64,000 bases of DNA from Lysinibacillus macroides. GTDB taxonomy: Bacteria > Bacillota > Bacilli > Bacillales_A > Planococcaceae. Below the pieces are notes generated by a model. The model was not told the DNA's origin. It ran no database searches and worked only from the letters and a program-made list of their open reading frames with translations. Within the stretch, counting starts at the first letter, position 1; every line of letters starts with the position of its first letter. Location of the stretch: positions 310,001 to 374,000 of the forward strand of contig NZ_LGCI01000005.1 of assembly GCF_001281525.1 (NCBI RefSeq), written 5' to 3'. Position numbers and translations under genes: made by a program. Below are positions 28,476-41,071 of this stretch, piece by piece.

Positions 28476-29753
28476 ATGGCAAAGGTACTTCAAAATGTGC
28501 AAATGGTAAATGAGCAAGGTGAGCTACAAACAGTAAATATCGCTATGGCAGATGGCAAGATTACAGCAATTGGACAGAACGTTTCTGTAGCGGATGCTGA
28601 AATTATTGAAGGGAATGGACTTATTGTTGCGCCAGGTTTTGTCGATGTACATACACATTTACGTGAGCCAGGCTTTGAGCATAAGGAAACGATTGCGACA
28701 GGCTCAGCATCAGCAGCAAAAGGCGGCTTTACAACAATTTGTGCGATGCCAAATACAAAGCCAGTACCAGATTCCATTGAAAATATGCAGCTTATTAATG
28801 GGCTTATTCAAGAAAGTGCTGTAATTCGTGTGCTCCCATATGGCTCCCTTACAAAGGATATTTCAGGTGAGGTTCGAACAAATATCCAAGAATTAAAAGC
28901 GCAAGGTGCTGTTGCATTTTCAGATGATGGTGTAGGCATTCAGCTAGCGGCTACAATGTATGAGCAAATGAAGGACGCAGCGCAGCACGATATGGTTGTT
29001 GTGGCACACTGTGAAGATAACTCATTAATCTACGATGGTGTGATGCATGAAGGAAAGCGTAATAAGGAGCTTGGTCTTCCAGGCATTCCTTCAATCTGTG
29101 AATCTGTACAAATTGCACGAGACGTTTTATTAGCTGAGGCAGCAGGCGCACGTTATCATGTTTGCCATGTATCAACAAAGGAATCTGTACGTGCAGTAAG
29201 AGATGCAAAGGCAGCAGGAATTCGTGTTACAGCAGAGGTTTGTCCACACCATTTATTACTTGAAGAAATGGATATTCCAGCAGATGATGCAAACTGGAAA
29301 ATGAATCCACCATTACGTGCAGCTGATGATAAGGATTCATTACATGTAGCACTACTTGACGGTACAATTGACTGTATCGCAACAGACCATGCACCACATA
29401 CAGTAGAGGAAAAATGCTGTGGTATGGTGGGCGCACCATTTGGCATCGTTGGCTTTGAAACAGCCTTCCCATTGCTTTATACACAATTTGTGGAAACAGG
29501 AAAATGGTCATTAAAGCAATTAATCGATTGGATGACGGTGAAAGCAGCAGCTATTTTTGACCTTCCATATGGCACATTAGCAGTAGGTGCTTCGGCTGAT
29601 ATGGTGTTAATTGATCTTGAAAAAGAGCAAACAGTTGATGCACAGGGCTTTGTTTCAAAGGGACGCAATACACCATTTAATGGTTGGGTAGCGAAAGGCT
29701 GGCCAGTCGTAACAATTTTTGAAGGCAATATCGTATATCAGGAGGCAGAGTAA
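28476..29753 (+). CDS. pyrC: Dihydroorotase
   Basis: PyrC closes carbamoyl-aspartate into dihydroorotate. The 425-residue class I metal-dependent hydrolase has the HTH metal motif at residues 59-61 ([10 protein letters not shown]), further metal His in VVAHCED and CHVSTKES, and the catalytic Asp in CIATDHAPH. It begins one base after pyrB stops and overlaps carA by one base. Confidence 0.98.
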   Translation: MAKVLQNVQMVNEQGELQTVNIAMADGKITAIGQNVSVADAEIIEGNGLIVAPGFVDVHTHLREPGFEHKETIATGSASAAKGGFTTICAMPNTKPVPDSIENMQLINGLIQESAVIRVLPYGSLTKDISGEVRTNIQELKAQGAVAFSDDGVGIQLAATMYEQMKDAAQHDMVVVAHCEDNSLIYDGVMHEGKRNKELGLPGIPSICESVQIARDVLLAEAAGARYHVCHVSTKESVRAVRDAKAAGIRVTAEVCPHHLLLEEMDIPADDANWKMNPPLRAADDKDSLHVALLDGTIDCIATDHAPHTVEEKCCGMVGAPFGIVGFETAFPLLYTQFVETGKWSLKQLIDWMTVKAAAIFDLPYGTLAVGASADMVLIDLEKEQTVDAQGFVSKGRNTPFNGWVAKGWPVVTIFEGNIVYQEAE

Positions 29754-30853
29754 TGAAAAAACGTTTACTAATATTAGAAGATGGCACAGTGTTTACAGGT
29801 ACGGCATTTGGTAGTGATCGCGCTTCACAAGGTGAGGTTGTATTTACAACAGGTATGACGGGCTATCAGGAATCCATCTCTGACCCTTCATTTTACGGAC
29901 AAATTGTAACTATCACATATCCATTAGTTGGGAATTACGGCATTAATCGTGATGATTTTGAATCTATTACACCTGTTATTCGTGGATTTGTTGTACGTGA
30001 ATTAGCGAAAACACCTTCTAACTTCCGTTGTGATTTAACGGTTGATGACTATTTAACATCAAAGGATATCCCAGGTATTGAAGGGATTGATACACGTAAA
30101 TTAACACGTATTATTCGTAGTAAAGGGTCAGTAAAAGCGATTTTAACGGCTGCTGATGAAGAAGTAAATGTGGATGACATTGTGGCACAATTACAAGCAA
30201 CTCCAGCCATTACGCATCATGTACGTGAAGTATCGCCAAAAGCGGCTTATCCATCTCCTGGACGTGGTAAACGAGTTGTCTTAATTGATTTTGGCATGAA
30301 GCATGGTATTCTTCGTGAATTAAACAAGCGTGACTGTGATGTGCTTGTTGTTCCTTACAATACACCTGCTGAGGAAATTTTAGCTTGGCATCCAGATGGC
30401 ATTATGCTGTCGAACGGGCCAGGGAACCCTGATGAGGTGCCAGAAGGTATTGAAACAGTGCGTAATTTGATCGGCAAAGTACCAATGTTTGGTATTTGCC
30501 TAGGTCATCAAATCTTTTCATTAGCTTGTGGAGCAAAGTCTTTTAAATTACCGTTTGGACACCGTGGAGGCAACCATCCTGTGAAAGATTTACGCACAGG
30601 TCGTACGGATATAACATCTCAAAATCACGGCTATGCCATCGATATCGACTCATTAGAGGCTACAGATTTAGAATTAACACATATTGCATTAAATGACAGT
30701 ACATGTGAGGGTGTACGCCATAAGAAATATCCAATTTTCACAGTGCAGTATCACCCAGAAGCATCACCAGGACCAGAGGATTCAAATCACTTATTTGATG
30801 AATTCATCGAAATGATGGAAGCAGAAGCAGGGAAGGGGAAACAACATGCCTAA
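29753..30853 (+). CDS. carA: Carbamoyl-phosphate synthase small subunit
   Basis: The glutaminase chain supplies ammonia to CarB. The 366-residue product has the small-subunit N-terminal domain and a class I glutamine amidotransferase domain with nucleophile Cys in [10 protein letters not shown] and His/Glu in YHPEASPGP. The B. subtilis name is pyrAA. It overlaps carB by eight bases. Confidence 0.98.
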   Translation: MKKRLLILEDGTVFTGTAFGSDRASQGEVVFTTGMTGYQESISDPSFYGQIVTITYPLVGNYGINRDDFESITPVIRGFVVRELAKTPSNFRCDLTVDDYLTSKDIPGIEGIDTRKLTRIIRSKGSVKAILTAADEEVNVDDIVAQLQATPAITHHVREVSPKAAYPSPGRGKRVVLIDFGMKHGILRELNKRDCDVLVVPYNTPAEEILAWHPDGIMLSNGPGNPDEVPEGIETVRNLIGKVPMFGICLGHQIFSLACGAKSFKLPFGHRGGNHPVKDLRTGRTDITSQNHGYAIDIDSLEATDLELTHIALNDSTCEGVRHKKYPIFTVQYHPEASPGPEDSNHLFDEFIEMMEAEAGKGKQHA

Positions 30854-33800
30854 ACGTACAGATATTAAAACTATTTTAGTAATCGGCTCAGGCCCAATTG
30901 TTATCGGACAAGCAGCAGAATTTGACTATGCAGGAACACAAGCTTGTCTTTCATTAAAAGAAGAGGGCTACCGCGTTATTTTAATCAACTCAAACCCTGC
31001 CACAATTATGACAGATACAGAAATTGCAGATAAAGTATATATTGAGCCTATTTCACTTGATTTTGTTTCACGTATTTTACGTAAAGAACGTCCAGATGCT
31101 ATTTTACCGACACTTGGTGGGCAAACAGGCTTAAATATGGCGATTGAATTAGATGAATCAGGTATTTTAGACGAGCTTGGCATTGAAATTCTTGGAACAA
31201 AATTAGAGGCGATTCATAAGGCGGAAGACCGTGATTTATTCCGTAATTTAATGTACGAATTAGGTGCGCCAGTTCCTGAATCTGATATTATTCATAATTT
31301 AGATGAAGCGAAAAAATTTGTCGCAAAAATTGGTTACCCTGTTATTGTTCGTCCAGCCTTTACACTTGGCGGTACAGGAGGCGGTATTTGTTATAACGAT
31401 CAGGATTTAGAGGAAATCGTAACATCTGGTTTAAAATACTCGCCAGTAACACAGTGCTTACTTGAAAAATCAATCGCTGGTTATAAAGAGATTGAATATG
31501 AAGTAATGCGTGATGCGGCTGACAATGCCATTGTTGTATGTAATATGGAAAATGTTGACCCAGTAGGTATTCATACAGGTGATTCTATTGTAGTAGCACC
31601 AACACAAACATTATCGGACCGTGAAAACCAAATGCTACGCAATATTTCATTAGATATTATTCGTGCACTAAAAATTGAAGGCGGCTGTAATGTGCAGCTA
31701 GCACTTGATCCATATAGCTTTAATTATTATGTAATTGAAGTAAATCCACGTGTCTCTCGTTCATCTGCATTAGCGTCAAAAGCAACAGGCTATCCAATTG
31801 CTAAGCTAGCGGCGAAAATTGCAGTAGGCTTAACATTAGATGAAATTAAAAACCCTGTAACGGGCTCAACATATGCATGCTTTGAACCTGCGTTGGATTA
31901 TATTGTCGCGAAAATTCCACGCTGGCCGTTCGATAAATTTGAATCAGCAAAACGTAATCTTGGTACGCAAATGAAGGCAACTGGTGAGGTAATGGCACTA
32001 GGTCGTACCTTTGAGGAAGCGATGTTAAAAGCAGTGCGCTCACTGGAAACAGGTCAAGTACACTTAGAGCTAAAACATGCTGAGGAAAACTCAGATGCTT
32101 GGGTTGAAAAACGTATCCGTAAAGCTGGGGATGAGCGTTTATTCTTTATTGGCGAAGCCTTACGCCGTGGTGTTACAATTGAACAAATTCATGAATGGTC
32201 AGAGATTGACTTATTCTTCTTAAATAAATTTAAAAATATCATTGATATGGAGCAAACACTTGCTAACCATAAAAATGATAAAGAAGTATTGCGTACAGCA
32301 AAACGTTTAGGCTTTGCCGATAAGAAAATTGCAGAGCTTTGGGAAACAACACCGGAGGCTATTTATGCTTATCGCAAAGAGCAGGGCATTATTCCTGTCT
32401 ATAAAATGGTCGATACATGTGCAGCAGAATTTGCTTCAGAAACACCGTATTTCTATGGCACATATGAGGAAGAAAACGAATCCATTAAATCAGATAAACC
32501 TTCTGTTGTGGTACTTGGCTCAGGCCCGATCCGTATCGGTCAAGGGGTAGAATTCGACTATGCAACTGTACACTCTGTATGGGCGATTCAAGAAGCAGGT
32601 TATGAAGCTATTATTATTAACTCAAATCCAGAAACGGTATCAACAGATTTCTCGATTTCAGATAAATTGTACTTTGAGCCATTAACAATCGAGGATGTTA
32701 TGCATATTATCGACTTAGAGCAACCAATTGGTGTTGTTGTTCAATTCGGTGGTCAAACTGCGATTAACCTTGCAGATAAATTGGCTGCCAATGGCGTGAA
32801 AATTTTAGGCACATCGCTGGAAGATATTGATCGTGCCGAAAACCGTGATAAATTTGAGCAAGCTTTGCATGAGTTAAATATTCCTCAGCCAAAAGGAGAA
32901 ACAGCTATTTCGACAGAGGAAGCTCTTGCTATTGGTCAACGTTTAGGCTTCCCAGTGCTTGTTCGTCCTTCTTATGTACTCGGTGGACGTGCAATGGAAA
33001 TTGTTTATAACGAAGAAGAGCTACACCATTATATGGAGAACGCAGTAGAAGCATCTCCAGATCATCCAGTGCTAGTAGACCGTTACTTAACAGGTCAAGA
33101 AATCGAAGTAGATGCAATTTGTGATGGTGAACATGTATTAATTCCAGGGATTATGGAGCATATCGAGCGTGCAGGGGTGCACTCTGGTGACTCTATCTCT
33201 GTTTATCCTCCACAAAAGCTAACACAGGCACAAAAAGATACATTAGTGGATTATACAACCCGCCTTGCGAAAGGTCTTGGCATTATTGGCTTAATGAATA
33301 TTCAATATGTTATTTCCCAGGGAGACGTATTTGTGATCGAGGTGAATCCACGTTCATCACGTACAGTACCATTCTTAAGTAAAATTACGAATATCCCGAT
33401 GGCCAATATCGCGACAAAAGCGATTCTTGGCAAATCGATTGTAGAGCAAGGCTATCCAACAGGCTTAGCACCTGAGCAAAAAGGTGTCTTTGTCAAAGTA
33501 CCAGTATTCTCCTTTGCAAAACTACGTCGTGTGGATATTACGCTAGGCCCTGAAATGAAATCGACAGGGGAAGTAATGGGGAAAGATGCAACATTAGAAA
33601 AAGCTCTTTATAAAGGCTTAGTAGCAGCTGGTATGGAAATTCGCACAGAAGGTACAGTATTGTTTACGGTGTCCGATAAAGATAAGGAAGAAGCAATTGC
33701 ACTAGCAAAACGTTTCTCGACAGTTGGCTATCGCATTGTAGCTACTGAAGGTACAGCTCGAAGCTTTGAAGCGGCAGGTGTACGTACGGATGTGGTTGGC

Positions 33801-34043
33801 AAGATTGGTGCAAAGGGGCAAACATTAATTGACCTTATCCAAAATGGTGAAGCTCAGCTTGTTGTCAACACCTTAACAAAAGGCAAACAACCAGCTCGTG
33901 ATGGCTTCCGAATCCGCCGTGAATCTGTAGAAAATGGTGTACCTTGTCTCACATCTTTAGATACAGCAGAAGCAATGGTACGTGTTATCGAATCAATGAC
34001 ATTTACAGCAGAACAAATGCCAAAAGCGGAGGTAATACACTAA
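30846..34043 (+). CDS. carB: Carbamoyl-phosphate synthase large subunit
   Basis: CarB makes carbamoyl phosphate from bicarbonate, ammonia and two ATP. The 1065-residue product is two homologous ATP-grasp halves (blocks such as [17 protein letters not shown] and [17 protein letters not shown]) plus a C-terminal MGS-like allosteric domain (about 930-1065). The metal-binding [20 protein letters not shown] and [17 protein letters not shown] are both intact. The B. subtilis name is pyrAB. Confidence 0.98.
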   Translation: MPKRTDIKTILVIGSGPIVIGQAAEFDYAGTQACLSLKEEGYRVILINSNPATIMTDTEIADKVYIEPISLDFVSRILRKERPDAILPTLGGQTGLNMAIELDESGILDELGIEILGTKLEAIHKAEDRDLFRNLMYELGAPVPESDIIHNLDEAKKFVAKIGYPVIVRPAFTLGGTGGGICYNDQDLEEIVTSGLKYSPVTQCLLEKSIAGYKEIEYEVMRDAADNAIVVCNMENVDPVGIHTGDSIVVAPTQTLSDRENQMLRNISLDIIRALKIEGGCNVQLALDPYSFNYYVIEVNPRVSRSSALASKATGYPIAKLAAKIAVGLTLDEIKNPVTGSTYACFEPALDYIVAKIPRWPFDKFESAKRNLGTQMKATGEVMALGRTFEEAMLKAVRSLETGQVHLELKHAEENSDAWVEKRIRKAGDERLFFIGEALRRGVTIEQIHEWSEIDLFFLNKFKNIIDMEQTLANHKNDKEVLRTAKRLGFADKKIAELWETTPEAIYAYRKEQGIIPVYKMVDTCAAEFASETPYFYGTYEEENESIKSDKPSVVVLGSGPIRIGQGVEFDYATVHSVWAIQEAGYEAIIINSNPETVSTDFSISDKLYFEPLTIEDVMHIIDLEQPIGVVVQFGGQTAINLADKLAANGVKILGTSLEDIDRAENRDKFEQALHELNIPQPKGETAISTEEALAIGQRLGFPVLVRPSYVLGGRAMEIVYNEEELHHYMENAVEASPDHPVLVDRYLTGQEIEVDAICDGEHVLIPGIMEHIERAGVHSGDSISVYPPQKLTQAQKDTLVDYTTRLAKGLGIIGLMNIQYVISQGDVFVIEVNPRSSRTVPFLSKITNIPMANIATKAILGKSIVEQGYPTGLAPEQKGVFVKVPVFSFAKLRRVDITLGPEMKSTGEVMGKDATLEKALYKGLVAAGMEIRTEGTVLFTVSDKDKEEAIALAKRFSTVGYRIVATEGTARSFEAAGVRTDVVGKIGAKGQTLIDLIQNGEAQLVVNTLTKGKQPARDGFRIRRESVENGVPCLTSLDTAEAMVRVIESMTFTAEQMPKAEVIH

Positions 34044-34044
34044 T

Positions 34045-35725
<1,681 letters not shown>

Positions 35726-35726
<1 letters not shown>

Positions 35727-36430
35727 TGAACACCAAACCTATATTAGCATTAGATTTTCCTGGAGAAAAAGAAGTATTCGATTTTCTTCAACAGTTCAAT
35801 GAGCCTCTTTTCGTAAAAATTGGTATGGAATTATATATGCAAGAAGGACCTACTATTGTACGCAAAGTAAAGGATTTAGGACATGATATTTTCCTAGATT
35901 TAAAATTACATGATATTCCAAATACAGTAGGGTCTGCAATGAAAGGACTAGCAAAATTAGGCGTAGACTTAGTCAATGTCCATGCTGCGGGCGGGCGTCC
36001 TATGATGGAGGCCGCACTAGAAGGACTTGAAGCGGGAACACCAGCTGGTAAAGAACGTCCAGCCTTAATAGCTGTTACACAATTAACATCAACGACAGAA
36101 GAACAAATGCAAGCGGAGCAAAAAATTGCTCTATCTTTGCAAGAGTCTGTCTTGCACTATGCAGGTCTGACAAAGCAAGCGGGCTTACAGGGTGTGGTTT
36201 GCTCTGTACATGAGGCAAAGGCGATTGCAGAGGTGTGTGGAGATGAGTTTCTACGTGTAACACCAGGCATTCGTCTAGCAGGTGGTGATGCACATGATCA
36301 AAAGCGTATTGCAACACCGGATGGTGCAAAACGGGATGGTTCTTCATTGATTGTTGTTGGACGTGCTGTCACAGGTGCGCAAGATCCAGTAGCAGCATAT
36401 AAAATCGTAAATGAATTATGGGAGGCATAG
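35726..36430 (+). CDS. pyrF: Orotidine 5'-phosphate decarboxylase
   Basis: PyrF decarboxylates OMP to UMP. The 234-residue product has the catalytic DLKLHDIPNTV (residues near 60) and the phosphate-binding loop VVGRAVTGAQDP. AAGGAG at 35711-35716 lies nine bases before ATG 35726, which overlaps the pyrD stop; a TTG one codon earlier is a possible alternative. Confidence 0.97.
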
Positions 36431-36433
36431 AGA

Positions 36434-37063
36434 ATGACACTACAAAATGAAATCGCACATGCTATGTTAAAGGTAGGTGCTGTAGAATTAAATCCAACAG
36501 AGCTGTTTACATGGGCATCTGGTATAAAGTCACCAATTTATTGTGATACACGCCTAACAATTTCTGATCCAGTGATTCGTAAGCAATTAGCAAATGGCTT
36601 AGCCTCTGTTATTAAAGAGAGCTTTGGTGCAACAGAAATCGTTGCAGGAACAGCTACAGCAGGTATCCCACACGCTGCATGGGTAAGTGATATTTTAGCA
36701 TTACCAATGGTTTATGTACGCTCTAAAGCAAAAGAGCATGGCCGTGGTAATCAAATTGAAGGAAAATATGCACCAGGTCAAAAAGTTGTAGTAGTAGAAG
36801 ATATCGTTTCTACAGGTGGTTCCTCCATTACAGCTGTAGAAGCATTGCGTACAGCAGGGTGTGAAGTACTTGGTGTTGTTTGTGTCTACACATATAATCT
36901 ACCACGCGCAGAGCAAGCCTTTGATGAGGCAGGCATTCAATATGTATCATTAACAAACTTTGATTATTTAATTGAAGCAGCGAATGAATCAGGTGCTATT
37001 AAACAAGAGGACATCCCATTCCTAAAAGAGTGGCATAGCAAGTTAAAAGCAGGGGAGCTATAA
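36434..37063 (+). CDS. pyrE: Orotate phosphoribosyltransferase
   Basis: PyrE forms OMP from orotate and PRPP. The 209-residue product has the PRPP-binding motif VVVVEDIVSTGGSS (about residues 116-129) and the N-terminal orotate loop FTWASGIKSPIYCD. It is the last pyr gene and starts four bases after pyrF. Confidence 0.97.
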   Translation: MTLQNEIAHAMLKVGAVELNPTELFTWASGIKSPIYCDTRLTISDPVIRKQLANGLASVIKESFGATEIVAGTATAGIPHAAWVSDILALPMVYVRSKAKEHGRGNQIEGKYAPGQKVVVVEDIVSTGGSSITAVEALRTAGCEVLGVVCVYTYNLPRAEQAFDEAGIQYVSLTNFDYLIEAANESGAIKQEDIPFLKEWHSKLKAGEL

Positions 37064-37195
37064 TTTTTAGTTTTTACTAGTAAAAAATGATCCTATAATT
37101 AAAGTAATTCTGCGGCGAAAGCGTGAGTGAAACGAAGCGTCAGCCACACTTGTAAGCAGTAAAGTAGTAAGAAGCTCCTTTTTAACAAAATTAAA

Positions 37196-37237
37196 AATGC
37201 CAAAACGTTGTTTAATCAATGTTTTGGCATTTTGTTT
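37196..37237 (+). terminator. Terminator after the pyr operon
   Basis: AATGCCAAAAC and GTTTTGGCATT pair around a 13-base loop with a TTGTTTT tail. A 16-base palindrome TTTTTACTAGTAAAAA (37071-37086) lies just after pyrE and may act earlier. Confidence 0.75.
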
Positions 37238-37495
37238 TGCTTGAAAGTCCTCCATTCTAAACCTCTTCTTCAGAAAATCTTCCTTATTATAAGGTAGAAG
37301 CATATTTAGCGATTATAAGCAAAAATAAAATATGGTAATTTATCGTATCCGCTTATAAGGTATGGAATAAAAATATATTCCAATTAGAAATAGGTTCATA
37401 ATAAAGTTATTTTTGATATTTAAAAAAGTGCTGTTTTCGATTTATTTCAACAATAAATTCCCTTTACATCACATTAAAATGCTTTCTATTCAAAA

Positions 37496-37510
37496 ATGAA
37501 AACGCTCCCA
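37496..37510 (+). promoter_or_regulatory. Candidate cre (CcpA) site
   Basis: ATGAAAACGCTCCCA fits the degenerate cre consensus WTGNAANCGNWNNCW at every defined position. It lies about 780 bases before the oppA promoter, so which gene it serves, if any, is unclear. Confidence 0.4.
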
Positions 37511-38071
37511 ATTAATGGGTTGTCTGATTTTTAGTAATTATTTGCATCCTTAATCCTTGCAAGAAAGACAATTGACATTCTCAGGAAAACAATTTGACTT
37601 AAATAGATGAGATAGCTCTCTATTAAAGTGTTCTATTCACTATTTTATGGAGGAATAAAATCCATATTCTTAGCATAGATACATGTATATGTAATTCATC
37701 TATAAATTATTTTGAAAAAACTATTTTTTCGCCCATTCTCTTTTGTATTGAGCTATTTTTTACTGAATGTAAGTATATTTTATATATATATTTGAGTTAT
37801 TTTTTCTGAATTTGAGCATATTTTTTATACATTTGCTTTATTTTTCTTTTTTCTCTTCTGAATAGTAAAATCTTAGAAAAATACAAAATAAGTTTCTTGT
37901 ATATCATTAATAGATGAGAATATTCATGTTTTACGATAAGAATATACAAAAAAATTCCTGTTAAAGAAACTAATTCACTTAGTTTTACATAAATTTTCTA
38001 CAAAACTATACAAATCTCTTAAGGTAATACCTCCGTGACTTTAGACTTATTTTTTATTATAGCAATAATAT

Positions 38072-38097
38072 TATCGAAAAAATAGGAATTTTCGATA
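38072..38097. repeat. Inverted repeat, 9-bp arms
   Basis: TATCGAAAA and TTTTCGATA are exact inverted copies with an eight-base spacer, about 240 bases before oppA. A possible operator; no known family was recognised. Confidence 0.6.
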
Positions 38098-38150
38098 TAG
38101 TAAATTATTTATTCGTTTTTAATCTATTTTTGATGTGATTAGTTTAATAT

Positions 38151-38174
38151 TATCAAATTATTATCATTTTGATA
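38151..38174. repeat. Inverted repeat, 7-bp arms
   Basis: TATCAAA and TTTGATA form a second dyad with related arms, 54 bases after the first repeat ends. Confidence 0.5.
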
Positions 38175-38261
38175 CTTTGTCTCTTTAGTGTAATAAATCG
38201 GAAAAAATTATTATCTTCTTAGATGTCAGATAATACTATATAAATTCGAATCTTTTTTATT

Positions 38262-38288
38262 TTGTACACAATGATTTTTTGGTATATT
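38262..38288 (+). promoter_or_regulatory. Candidate oppA promoter
   Basis: TTGTAC (38262-38267) and TATATT (38283-38288) are spaced 15 bases apart, and TGG directly before the -10 makes it extended. It lies about 50 bases upstream of oppA. Confidence 0.45.
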
Positions 38289-38337
38289 AAATGGGAGCTG
38301 CAAAAAAGGCTTAAAAATTGTATAGGGGGATTCACGT

Positions 38338-39996
38338 ATGAATAAAAACAAAAAGTTTTTATTATTAACAGTTCTTGCAGTATTTTCACTTGTGCTTGCT
38401 GCATGTGGCTTCGGTGGAGATTCGTCTGATAAAACAAAAGACGATAGTAAAGATTCTGGTTCAACTGAAACATCTTCATCAGGTGGCGAATTAAATGTGG
38501 TAGTAGCTTCTGAGCCACCATCACTTCATCCTGCATTAGCAACTGATACAACTTCTGGTGTAATTCTTACAAACACATTTGAAGGTTTAACAACACTTAA
38601 TGCAGATGCTAAACCAGTTCCAGCTATGGCTGAAAATTGGGAAATTAGTGAAGACCAAAAGACATACACATTCAAATTACGTGAGGCTAAATGGTCAAAC
38701 GGAGATCCGGTTGTTGCTAGCGACTTCGAATATGCTTGGAAGTGGGCATTAAACCCAGATAATCTTTCTGAGTATGCTTCAATTCTTTATCCAATTAAAG
38801 GTGCTGCAGCATACAACAATGGTGAAGGTTCTGCTGATGATGTAGGCGTTAAAGCTGAAGATGAGAAAACATTAGTAGTAACTTTAGAAAACCCAACACC
38901 TTACTTCTTAGAATTAACAGCATTTAAAACATATGCACCATTAAACCAAAAAGTAGTTGAAGGTAACGATGAGTGGTATACAGATGCTGGTGAAAACTAT
39001 GTAACAAACGGACCATTCACTTTAGCTGAATGGCGACATAATGATACAGTGGTATTAAAGAAAAATCCAGACTATTGGGATGCTGATAAAGTATCTTTAG
39101 AAACTGTTAATATTGGTATGGTAGAATCTGAAACAACTGCTGCTACAAAGTTTAAAGCTGGCGAAATCGACTACCTAGGTAAACCATTCCAAACAATTGG
39201 ACTTGACGCTATAGAAGGCTTTAAAGCAGATGGTTCATTAAACATCGCTGATGAGGCTTCTATTTATTGGTACAAGCTAAACACAACTGATAAATTTACT
39301 GGGAACGCTAACATTCGTAAAGCGTTAACATTAGCAATTGATCGTCAAGGTTTAATTGACAATGTAACAAAAGGTGAACAAAAGCCTGCATTAGGTATGG
39401 TTCCTCTTGCAGTTAATGGCTTTGAAGAAGACCGTGGTTACTTCAAGGATAATGATATTGAAGGCGCGAAAGCAGCACTTGAAGCTGGTATGCAAGAACT
39501 TGGTATTACAAATCCAGCAGATATTACTGTTAATATTTCTTATAACACAAGTGAAGGCCACGCAGCTATTGCTCAATTCATCCAAGAGGGCTGGACGAAA
39601 AACCTTGGTATTACTGTAGGTCTTGATAACTCTGAATGGCAAGTTTATTTAGAAAAGCTTAACCAATTAGATTACCAAGCTGGACGTATGGGCTGGGTTG
39701 GTGACTACAATGATGCTTATACATTCTTAGAAATGTATGATACTGCCAAAAACGGTAACAATGATACTGGCTGGGAAAATCCTGAGTACAAAAAATTAAT
39801 CGACCAATCTAATACAGAAGCAGATCCAGCAAAACGTCTTGAGCTTCTAAAACAAGCAGAAGCAATTGCTATGACTGAATTCCCTATTGCACCTATCTAC
39901 TACTACACAAATCTTTTTGTAGTAAAAGATAATGTAAAAAACATGCAAGCAGATATTCTTGGTAACATTCCACTTAAAGAGGTTGTAGTAGAATAA
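38338..39996 (+). CDS. oppA: OppA, oligopeptide-binding lipoprotein
   Basis: The 552-residue protein is a family 5 substrate-binding lipoprotein: signal peptide with lipobox LAAC (Cys at residue 23), an acidic Ser/Lys/Asp linker, and the SBP_bac_5 blocks (ALATDTTSGVILTNTFEGLTTL, YTFKLREAKWSNGDPV, AGRMGWVGDYNDAYTFLEMY). It captures oligopeptides outside the membrane for OppBCDF. TAGGGGGA precedes the ATG. A hairpin terminator separates it from oppB, so binding protein should be made in excess. Dipeptide specificity (Dpp) cannot be excluded by sequence. Confidence 0.92.
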   Translation: MNKNKKFLLLTVLAVFSLVLAACGFGGDSSDKTKDDSKDSGSTETSSSGGELNVVVASEPPSLHPALATDTTSGVILTNTFEGLTTLNADAKPVPAMAENWEISEDQKTYTFKLREAKWSNGDPVVASDFEYAWKWALNPDNLSEYASILYPIKGAAAYNNGEGSADDVGVKAEDEKTLVVTLENPTPYFLELTAFKTYAPLNQKVVEGNDEWYTDAGENYVTNGPFTLAEWRHNDTVVLKKNPDYWDADKVSLETVNIGMVESETTAATKFKAGEIDYLGKPFQTIGLDAIEGFKADGSLNIADEASIYWYKLNTTDKFTGNANIRKALTLAIDRQGLIDNVTKGEQKPALGMVPLAVNGFEEDRGYFKDNDIEGAKAALEAGMQELGITNPADITVNISYNTSEGHAAIAQFIQEGWTKNLGITVGLDNSEWQVYLEKLNQLDYQAGRMGWVGDYNDAYTFLEMYDTAKNGNNDTGWENPEYKKLIDQSNTEADPAKRLELLKQAEAIAMTEFPIAPIYYYTNLFVVKDNVKNMQADILGNIPLKEVVVE

Positions 39997-40044
39997 AAAT
40001 AATTATTCTTATTATTTTATTTCTTTTTTTAGCTCTACAGCGAA

Positions 40045-40085
40045 GAGCTGCCTCGTAGCCACTTCGGCACGAGTCAGCTCTTTTT
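40045..40085 (+). terminator. Hairpin terminator between oppA and oppB
   Basis: GAGCTG-CTCGT and ACGAG-CAGCTC arms pair around GCCACTTCGGC and end in TTTTT. It probably allows partial read-through into oppB-F. Confidence 0.8.
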
Positions 40086-40141
40086 AAAATACGAAGGCAT
40101 ATATTTGTCTGACAATTGACAAATAGAAGGAGGAGTTTTAT

Positions 40142-41071
40142 GTGATTAAATATATTTTGAAAAGGCTGATGTATATACTTCTCGCGCTTTTCGTCATCGT
40201 AACGGTTACGTTTTTCTTAATGCGTCTCGCTCCTGGTAGTCCATTTGCGAGTGAACGTAATTTCCCACCTCAAATTGAGGAGAAGTTAAACGAAACGTAT
40301 GGATTAAATAACCCTTGGTATATACAATATAAAGATTATTTAATCGATACGGCCACTTTCAATTTCGGTGAATCCATGAAATATAAAGCGCGTTCAACAA
40401 ATGATATGATTTCTGAAAGTTTCCCTGTTTCATTAACATTAGGGATTGAAGCTATGCTATTGGCAATTGGATTCGGTATTTTAATAGGCGTAGTTTCCGC
40501 GCTATATCATAATAAGTTCCCGGATTATTTGGCAACGTCCTTTGCGGTGTTATTTATTTCAGTACCTTCATTTATTTTAGCGGGATTAATGCAGTATTTC
40601 TTAGCCTATAAGCTAGGGTGGTTCCCAATCAGCGGATGGAAGGGCTTCATTTATAGTATATTACCAGCCTTTGCCATCGCTTTATCTCATATGGGTTTTA
40701 TTGCAAAATTAACACGTTCAAGTATGCTTGAGCAAAACAATAGTGATTATGTTAAAATGGCTCGTGCCAAAGGGATTGGGAAATGGACAATCGTATTCCG
40801 TCATACCTTACGAAATGCTCTGCTGCCAGTCGTTACGTACCTTGGCCCATTAACAGCAGCTGTTGTAACGGGTAGCTTTATAGTTGAGCAAATTTTCGCT
40901 ATTCCTGGACTTGGAAAACACTTCGTGCAAAGTATTACAAACCGTGATTATACCGTGATTATGGGGACGACTGTGTTCTATTCCATCATCCTTTTATTTG
41001 CGGTGTTAATCGTCGATATTTTATATAGTGTGATTGATCCGCGTATTAAACTGAAAGGAGCGAAAAAATAA
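40142..41071 (+). CDS. oppB: OppB, oligopeptide ABC transporter permease
   Basis: The 309-residue permease has six membrane segments and the EAA loop (ARAKGIGKWTIVFRHTLRNALLPV, about residues 200-224). The start is GTG at 40142 with AAGGAGGAG upstream; an overlapping ATG at 40140 is out of frame and stops at once. The stop overlaps the oppC start by one base. Confidence 0.95.
   Translation: MIKYILKRLMYILLALFVIVTVTFFLMRLAPGSPFASERNFPPQIEEKLNETYGLNNPWYIQYKDYLIDTATFNFGESMKYKARSTNDMISESFPVSLTLGIEAMLLAIGFGILIGVVSALYHNKFPDYLATSFAVLFISVPSFILAGLMQYFLAYKLGWFPISGWKGFIYSILPAFAIALSHMGFIAKLTRSSMLEQNNSDYVKMARAKGIGKWTIVFRHTLRNALLPVVTYLGPLTAAVVTGSFIVEQIFAIPGLGKHFVQSITNRDYTVIMGTTVFYSIILLFAVLIVDILYSVIDPRIKLKGAKK

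Larger units (their letters stand above)
37238..38337. other. Long AT-rich gene-free region between pyrE and opp
   Basis: About 1.1 kb has no credible coding frame on either strand and is far more AT-rich than the rest of the window. It contains a match to the CcpA cre consensus, two inverted repeats near its right end and a promoter for oppA; these are listed separately. A leftward GGAGG-like site exists at about 38030 but no frame follows it. It may be a degraded gene or a long regulatory region. Confidence 0.6.

Noticed and set aside
37067..37303. Minus-strand open frame of 78 codons after pyrE
   Set aside because: It runs through the pyr terminator hairpin, has no ribosome site and resembles no family.
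37601..38040. CodY-like AATTTTC/GAAAATT matches in the AT-rich gap
   Set aside because: Best candidates have four or so mismatches to the 15-base motif, which is expected by chance in such AT-rich DNA.
38219..38551. Minus-strand frame overlapping oppA
   Set aside because: It is antisense to the oppA signal peptide region and to the promoter; low-complexity sequence.
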